A stretch of DNA of 8,174 bases from Chloroflexota bacterium (GTDB taxonomy: Bacteria > Chloroflexota > Anaerolineae > CG2-30-64-16). Location of the stretch: contig JAKPQT010000346.1 of NCBI GenBank assembly GCA_029555885.1, forward strand, positions 1 through 8,174, in the 5' to 3' direction. Positions 5,758 to 8,174 of this stretch are shown here, piece by piece (positions within the stretch are counted from its first letter, which is position 1; each line of letters begins with the position of its first letter). The translations under genes and the position numbers were made by a program. Below the pieces are notes generated by a model. It ran no database searches and was not told the origin of the DNA. It saw only the letters and a list, made by a program, of their open reading frames with translations.

Positions 5758-6398
5758 CAGTCCCCCTCCGTGCTGCGCCCCAGGCGGGATTGCTGGAGCC
5801 GCTTGAAGCGGAAGATGTTCTCCCGCTCGCGTTCCTCAAGCATCATCTGGATGTAGTCTTTTTCGGCGCGCAGCCGCGGCAGCAAGACGTGCTCCAGCGC
5901 GTTCATGCGCCGCGTAGTGGAACGGATTTCCTGGGCCAGCCGCCGCAGCCGGATCTCCTGGCTGGACAGCGTGAGCATCAGCCCGACGACGTTCTCGAAG
6001 CGGTCCGCGACCGCGTCGATGCGCGGGGTCGTAGTCGTCAGGGCATAGCCGCGCTCGTCCAGCCGCCGGCTGACGGGCGGCGCGGCCAGTTCCGGCACCT
6101 GCACGCCCATGATGTTGGCGACGCGTGCCTCGACCTGGATGCCCTTGCGCGTGGCGAGCGCAGCGGAGCGCACGGCCTCGGGCCCGTCGTACGCCTCGGC
6201 CTCCGCAAGCGCAAGGCGCGCGTCGGCCGCGGCCTCGTCCAGCGCGTCGCTGCGGACCATGACCTGTTCGGCCAGTTTTTGCAGTTCTTTGATCAGCGCG
6301 TTACGTTTGTCGGTGAGGAGGTCCCGGCCCTGCTGCGCCAGCTCGATCTGCGCGCGGCGTGCGAGCAGGTTCATGCGGGTTGGGCTGGCGTGTTCCAC
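5757..6398 (-). CDS. atpD: A/V-type ATPase subunit D (central shaft), GTG start
   Basis: Subunit D is the long antiparallel coiled-coil rotor shaft inside the A3B3 head. The product is 213 aa, a normal length. The N-terminal helix carries SPTRMNLLARRAQIELAQQG followed by RDLLTDKRNAL, matching the family pattern PT..NLL.L...L..A..G..LL..KR..L. The C-terminal helix carries RRMNALEHVLLPRL (about 163-176) and YIQMMLEERERENIFRFK, equally characteristic. I place the start at GTG 6396-6398 because GGAGG lies exactly 7 nt upstream. Starting at the ATG in RMNLL (6372-6374) would drop conserved PTR residues, and the ATG at 6494 lies upstream of the predicted transcript start. It is the first gene of the operon, whereas in the better-known operons D comes last. 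In F-type operons atpD denotes the beta subunit, so the symbol needs care. Confidence 0.94.
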   Translation of the reverse strand: MEHASPTRMNLLARRAQIELAQQGRDLLTDKRNALIKELQKLAEQVMVRSDALDEAAADARLALAEAEAYDGPEAVRSAALATRKGIQVEARVANIMGVQVPELAAPPVSRRLDERGYALTTTTPRIDAVADRFENVVGLMLTLSSQEIRLRRLAQEIRSTTRRMNALEHVLLPRLRAEKDYIQMMLEERERENIFRFKRLQQSRLGRSTEGD

Positions 6399-6410
6399 TG
6401 TCAAGCCTCC
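6396..6410 (-). promoter_or_regulatory. Ribosome binding site that fixes the atpD GTG start
   Basis: On the minus strand GGAGG (6406-6410) is followed by 7 nt (CTTGACA) and GTG (6396-6398). The in-frame TTG two codons earlier would sit only 1 nt from the Shine-Dalgarno sequence and is excluded by spacing. Confidence 0.8.
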
Positions 6411-6465
6411 AGTGCGGGAGCCATCGTTTTGAGGTCGGAAGAGCTTGTCGCCGGGATTGTGCCTA

Positions 6466-6494
6466 ATTCTACTACAAGCCGTAGGGTTTGACAA
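6466..6494 (-). promoter_or_regulatory. Sigma-70-like promoter of the atp operon
   Basis: Reading the minus strand, TTGTCA (6489-6494, 5 of 6 to consensus) is followed by exactly 17 nt and TAGAAT (6466-6471, 5 of 6). Transcription should begin near 6459, giving an untranslated leader of about 60 nt before the atpD GTG. It is the best promoter match on the minus strand upstream of the operon. Confidence 0.75.
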
Positions 6495-6503
6495 GGCCTT
6501 TGT
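6491..6503. promoter_or_regulatory. Imperfect palindrome between divergent -35 boxes (possible operator)
   Basis: ACAAGGCCTTTGT pairs at five of six positions about its centre and contains the perfect 8-bp palindrome AAGGCCTT (6494-6501). It overlaps the -35 box of the atp promoter and lies just upstream of the SDR promoter. It could bind a dimeric regulator of both units, but 13 bp of near-symmetry can arise by chance. Confidence 0.3.
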
Positions 6504-6514
6504 TGGATTCCTGC

Positions 6515-6544
6515 TTGACAGCCGCTCAGTGCGTATGCTATTTT
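6515..6544 (+). promoter_or_regulatory. Sigma-70-like promoter of the SDR gene
   Basis: A perfect TTGACA (6515-6520) is followed by 18 nt and TATTTT (6539-6544), with TGC directly before the -10, an extended -10. Predicted transcription start is about 6551, giving a leader of about 40 nt. It is back-to-back with the atp promoter: the two -35 boxes are 20 nt apart. A second TTGACA on this strand at 6488-6493 has no good -10. Confidence 0.7.
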
Positions 6545-6592
6545 GCCCCCGCTGAAAGTCGGCAAGTCCTCATCCACGACAAGGAGCGTCTT

Positions 6593-7405
6593 ATGCTGCT
6601 CAAGGATCGGGTCGTCATCATCACCGGCGCGAGCAAGGGGCTGGGCGTCGGCATCGCAGAGATGTGCGCGGCCGAGGGCGCCCGCGTGGTGCTGGCCGCA
6701 CGCAGCTTCGATCGGCTGGCGGAGTTGGCCGCGGCCATACGCGCGGGGGGCGGCGTCGCGCACCCGGTGCGCTGCGACGTGGGCCGGCTCGATGACCTGC
6801 GCAGCCTCGTTGGGGAGACCGTCGCCACGTTCGGCCGCATCGACGGCCTCGTCAATAACGCAGGCGTCAACTACGTCAAGCCCTTCCTCGAAACCACGGA
6901 GGAGGACTGGGAGCGGGTCATCAGCATCGACCTCAAGGGGTCGTTCTTCCTGACGCAGATGGTCGCGCAGCAGATGGTGCGCCAGGCGCCGCGCGGGGGC
7001 GCGATCGTGCAGATTGCCAGCGTGCATACGTATGCCTCGGTCGCGGGCGCGTCGCCCTACGATGCGGCGAAGCACGGCATGGTCGGGTTCAGCAAGGCCG
7101 CGGCCATCGAGCTGGCGCGCGAGGGCGTGCGCATCAACGTGCTGTCGCCGGGCCTGTGCCGCACGGAGATCTGGCAGGGGCTGATCGACGCCGCGCCCAG
7201 CGAAGAGGCGTGCCTGGCGTACTGGAATGCGAATATCCCGGCGGAGCGGCTGGTCGAGCCGGAGGAGATCGGCCGGGCCTGCGTGTTCCTGCTGAGCGAC
7301 TACAGCAGCGCGCTGACCGGCGCGAATATCATGGCCGACCTGGGGATGACGAGCCAGCTGGTCAGCCGGGAGCCGTACCAGTCGAAGGCGATCGTCGGGA
7401 CGTAG
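6593..7405 (+). CDS. Classical short-chain dehydrogenase/reductase (SDR family)
   Basis: This is an NAD(P)(H)-dependent oxidoreductase with a Rossmann fold, 270 aa, the usual length of classical SDRs. It shows the cofactor motif TGASKGLG (11-18), the adenine-contact CDV (61-63), NNAG (88-91), catalytic Ser143, Tyr156 and Lys160 (YDAAK), and the SPG motif (185-187). Lys15 and Arg37 suggest NADP(H) rather than NAD(H). The fourth catalytic position, normally Asn in an 'NLKG' segment, appears as Asp113 in IDLKG. The substrate cannot be read from sequence; sugar, polyol, 3-oxoacyl or steroid-like substrates are all possible. The ATG at 6593-6595 follows AAGGAG (6581-6586) by 6 nt. An upstream in-frame ATG at 6488 lies before the promoter -35 and is rejected. 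It is divergent from the atp operon, with no evident metabolic link. Confidence 0.93.
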   Translation: MLLKDRVVIITGASKGLGVGIAEMCAAEGARVVLAARSFDRLAELAAAIRAGGGVAHPVRCDVGRLDDLRSLVGETVATFGRIDGLVNNAGVNYVKPFLETTEEDWERVISIDLKGSFFLTQMVAQQMVRQAPRGGAIVQIASVHTYASVAGASPYDAAKHGMVGFSKAAAIELAREGVRINVLSPGLCRTEIWQGLIDAAPSEEACLAYWNANIPAERLVEPEEIGRACVFLLSDYSSALTGANIMADLGMTSQLVSREPYQSKAIVGT

Positions 7406-7409
7406 TGAG

Positions 7410-7439
7410 TGGCCCACCGGCCAGTGGTCCAGGGGACCA
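7410..7439. repeat. Two small adjacent hairpins after the SDR gene
   Basis: TGGCC (7410-7414) pairs with GGCCA (7419-7423) around CACC, and TGGTCC (7425-7430) pairs with GGACCA (7434-7439) around AGG. They lie just past the SDR stop codon. No T run follows (the next bases are TCTTGTGC), so they are at most a weak terminator for the SDR transcript. Confidence 0.6.
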
Positions 7440-7444
7440 TCTTG

Positions 7445-7453
7445 TGCTATACT
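7445..7453 (+). promoter_or_regulatory. Extended -10 promoter for the lipoprotein gene
   Basis: TGC followed by TATACT (7448-7453, 5 of 6 to TATAAT) forms an extended -10. The -35 region at 17 nt spacing (TGGTCC, 7425-7430) matches poorly, as is usual for extended -10 promoters. Transcription would start near 7460, giving a short leader of about 23 nt. The same TGCTAT core occurs in the SDR promoter. Confidence 0.55.
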
Positions 7454-7482
7454 TGTACTGACTTATCGAAGAGATGGGTGAG

Positions 7483-8174
7483 ATGGTGTATCGAAGGTTA
7501 TTTGTCGGGCTGCTGGCCGCGCTGATGGTTGCCGCGTGCAGCGGGGGCAGCCCGGGCCAGGGCACCCCCGTGCCCGAACCGGTTGCGACAGCGATAGCTG
7601 CTCCGACCGAGGCAACCGCGGCGGAACCCCCGGCCACTGAGCGGGAGCCGGTCGTGCGCGAGTACGCCGTCCCGGCGGGCGGGCGGCCGCACGATGTCGC
7701 GCCCGCGGCGGACGGGACGGTCTGGTACACGGCGCAGGGGGCCGGCGAGCTGGGCCGGCTCGATCCCGAGACCGGCGAGGTGGAGCGCATCCCGCTGGGG
7801 GAGGGGGCACAGGGCCCGCGCTCGGCCCCGCACGGCGTGATCGTCGGGCCGGATGGCGCGGCCTGGGTGACGGACAGCGGCCTGAACGCGATCGTGCGCG
7901 TCGATGCCGAGACACTCGCCGTGCAGCGGTTCCCGCTGGCCGCCGAGCAGCCCGCGAACCTCAACACGGCCACCTTCGACGGCCGCGGCATCCTATGGTT
8001 CACCGGCCAGTATGGCTACTACGGTCGGGTGAACCCTGAGAGCGGCGAGGTCGAGGTCTTCGACGCGCCGGGAGGCCAAGGGCCGTACGGCATTGCCACG
8101 ACGCCATCCGGGGATGTCTACTACGCGTCGCTGGCCGGTAGCCACATCGCCCGCATCGACACCGACACGGGGGG
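7483..8174 (+). CDS. Secreted lipoprotein with virginiamycin-B-lyase-like beta-propeller (cut by right window edge)
   Basis: The gene is open at the right edge, with 230 codons visible. The N-terminus MVYRRLFVGLLAALMVAACS is a lipoprotein signal peptide: two Arg, a hydrophobic core, then lipobox VAAC with Cys19 as the lipid-modified residue. A Pro/Thr/Ala/Glu-rich linker follows (about 20-60). From about 68 at least four blades recur every 40-47 residues with the pattern P-H/Y-G/D-(V/I)-A, DG..W(V/F/Y)T, (I/L).R(V/I/L)(D/N)..(T/S)GEV....LP, for example GTVWYTAQGAGELGRLDPET. This is the pattern of streptogramin lyase (Vgb) and NHL-like propellers. The catalytic His/Glu residues of true Vgb lie in later blades and cannot be checked, so a surface sensor or binding protein is as likely as a lyase. 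Start choice: ATG 7483 with GAAGAG 9 nt upstream; ATG 7474 (three codons earlier) is a close alternative. Confidence 0.85.
   Translation, partial: MVYRRLFVGLLAALMVAACSGGSPGQGTPVPEPVATAIAAPTEATAAEPPATEREPVVREYAVPAGGRPHDVAPAADGTVWYTAQGAGELGRLDPETGEVERIPLGEGAQGPRSAPHGVIVGPDGAAWVTDSGLNAIVRVDAETLAVQRFPLAAEQPANLNTATFDGRGILWFTGQYGYYGRVNPESGEVEVFDAPGGQGPYGIATTPSGDVYYASLAGSHIARIDTDTG

Noticed and set aside
5385..6491. A 368-codon open frame on the plus strand
   Set aside because: It lies antisense to atpH and atpD, whose products match known families along their whole length. High GC makes long antisense frames common. Its product is Arg/Pro/Gln-rich and resembles nothing I recognise.
6401..7417. A 338-codon open frame on the minus strand opposite the SDR gene
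   Set aside because: It covers the SDR gene with all its motifs in antisense and would also cross both divergent promoters. It is a GC-driven shadow frame.
7362..8003. A 213-codon open frame on the minus strand at the right end
   Set aside because: It is antisense to the lipoprotein gene, which has a proper lipobox and propeller blades. The antisense product is Ser/Pro/Ala low-complexity.

Overview
The window comes from a GC-rich bacterium. Its core is a rotary A/V-type H+(Na+)-ATPase operon on the minus strand. The lineage is inferred, not proven. A bacterial A/V-ATPase, high GC at third codon positions, many short GC-rich palindromic repeats between genes and good sigma-70-like promoters fit Chloroflexota best. 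Deinococcus-Thermus or another GC-rich phylum is not excluded.

Layout, read in the minus direction from about 6490 down to 1: one promoter (6466-6494) drives atpD (central-shaft subunit D, GTG start), atpH (short coiled-coil peripheral-stalk subunit H/G), atpI (membrane stator subunit I/a), atpK (two-helix rotor-ring c subunit), atpE (peripheral stalk E), atpC (subunit C/d, ring-to-shaft adaptor), atpF (subunit F, shaft tip) and the N-terminal 191 codons of atpA (catalytic subunit A, running off the left edge). Only the B subunit of the usual core set is missing, and it would be expected just beyond the left edge. atpD/atpH and atpE/atpC overlap and atpK/atpE are 11 nt apart, while atpH/atpI, atpI/atpK, atpC/atpF and atpF/atpA are separated by gaps filled with hairpin-forming repeats. 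Subunit D leads the operon instead of following B, which departs from the order I know from Thermus, Enterococcus and archaea.

The gaps hold the least ordinary sequence. The 311-nt atpF-atpA gap carries three perfect hairpins and a 30-bp perfect direct repeat. The atpC-atpF gap has two mutually exclusive foldbacks. Two diverged copies of one roughly 50-bp element lie 3' of atpH and 3' of atpI, one of them supplying the atpH stop codon.

The right part is divergent (plus strand). A promoter at 6515-6544, back-to-back with the atp promoter, leads into a classical short-chain dehydrogenase/reductase (6593-7405). After 77 nt containing two small hairpins and an extended -10 promoter comes the start of a secreted lipoprotein with a virginiamycin-B-lyase-like beta-propeller, cut by the right edge. 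Neither gene has an evident functional link to the ATPase. I see no CRISPR array, tRNA, rRNA, transposase or defence system, and no wholly new system. The points of interest are the repeat elements in the operon, the gene order and the shared divergent control region.
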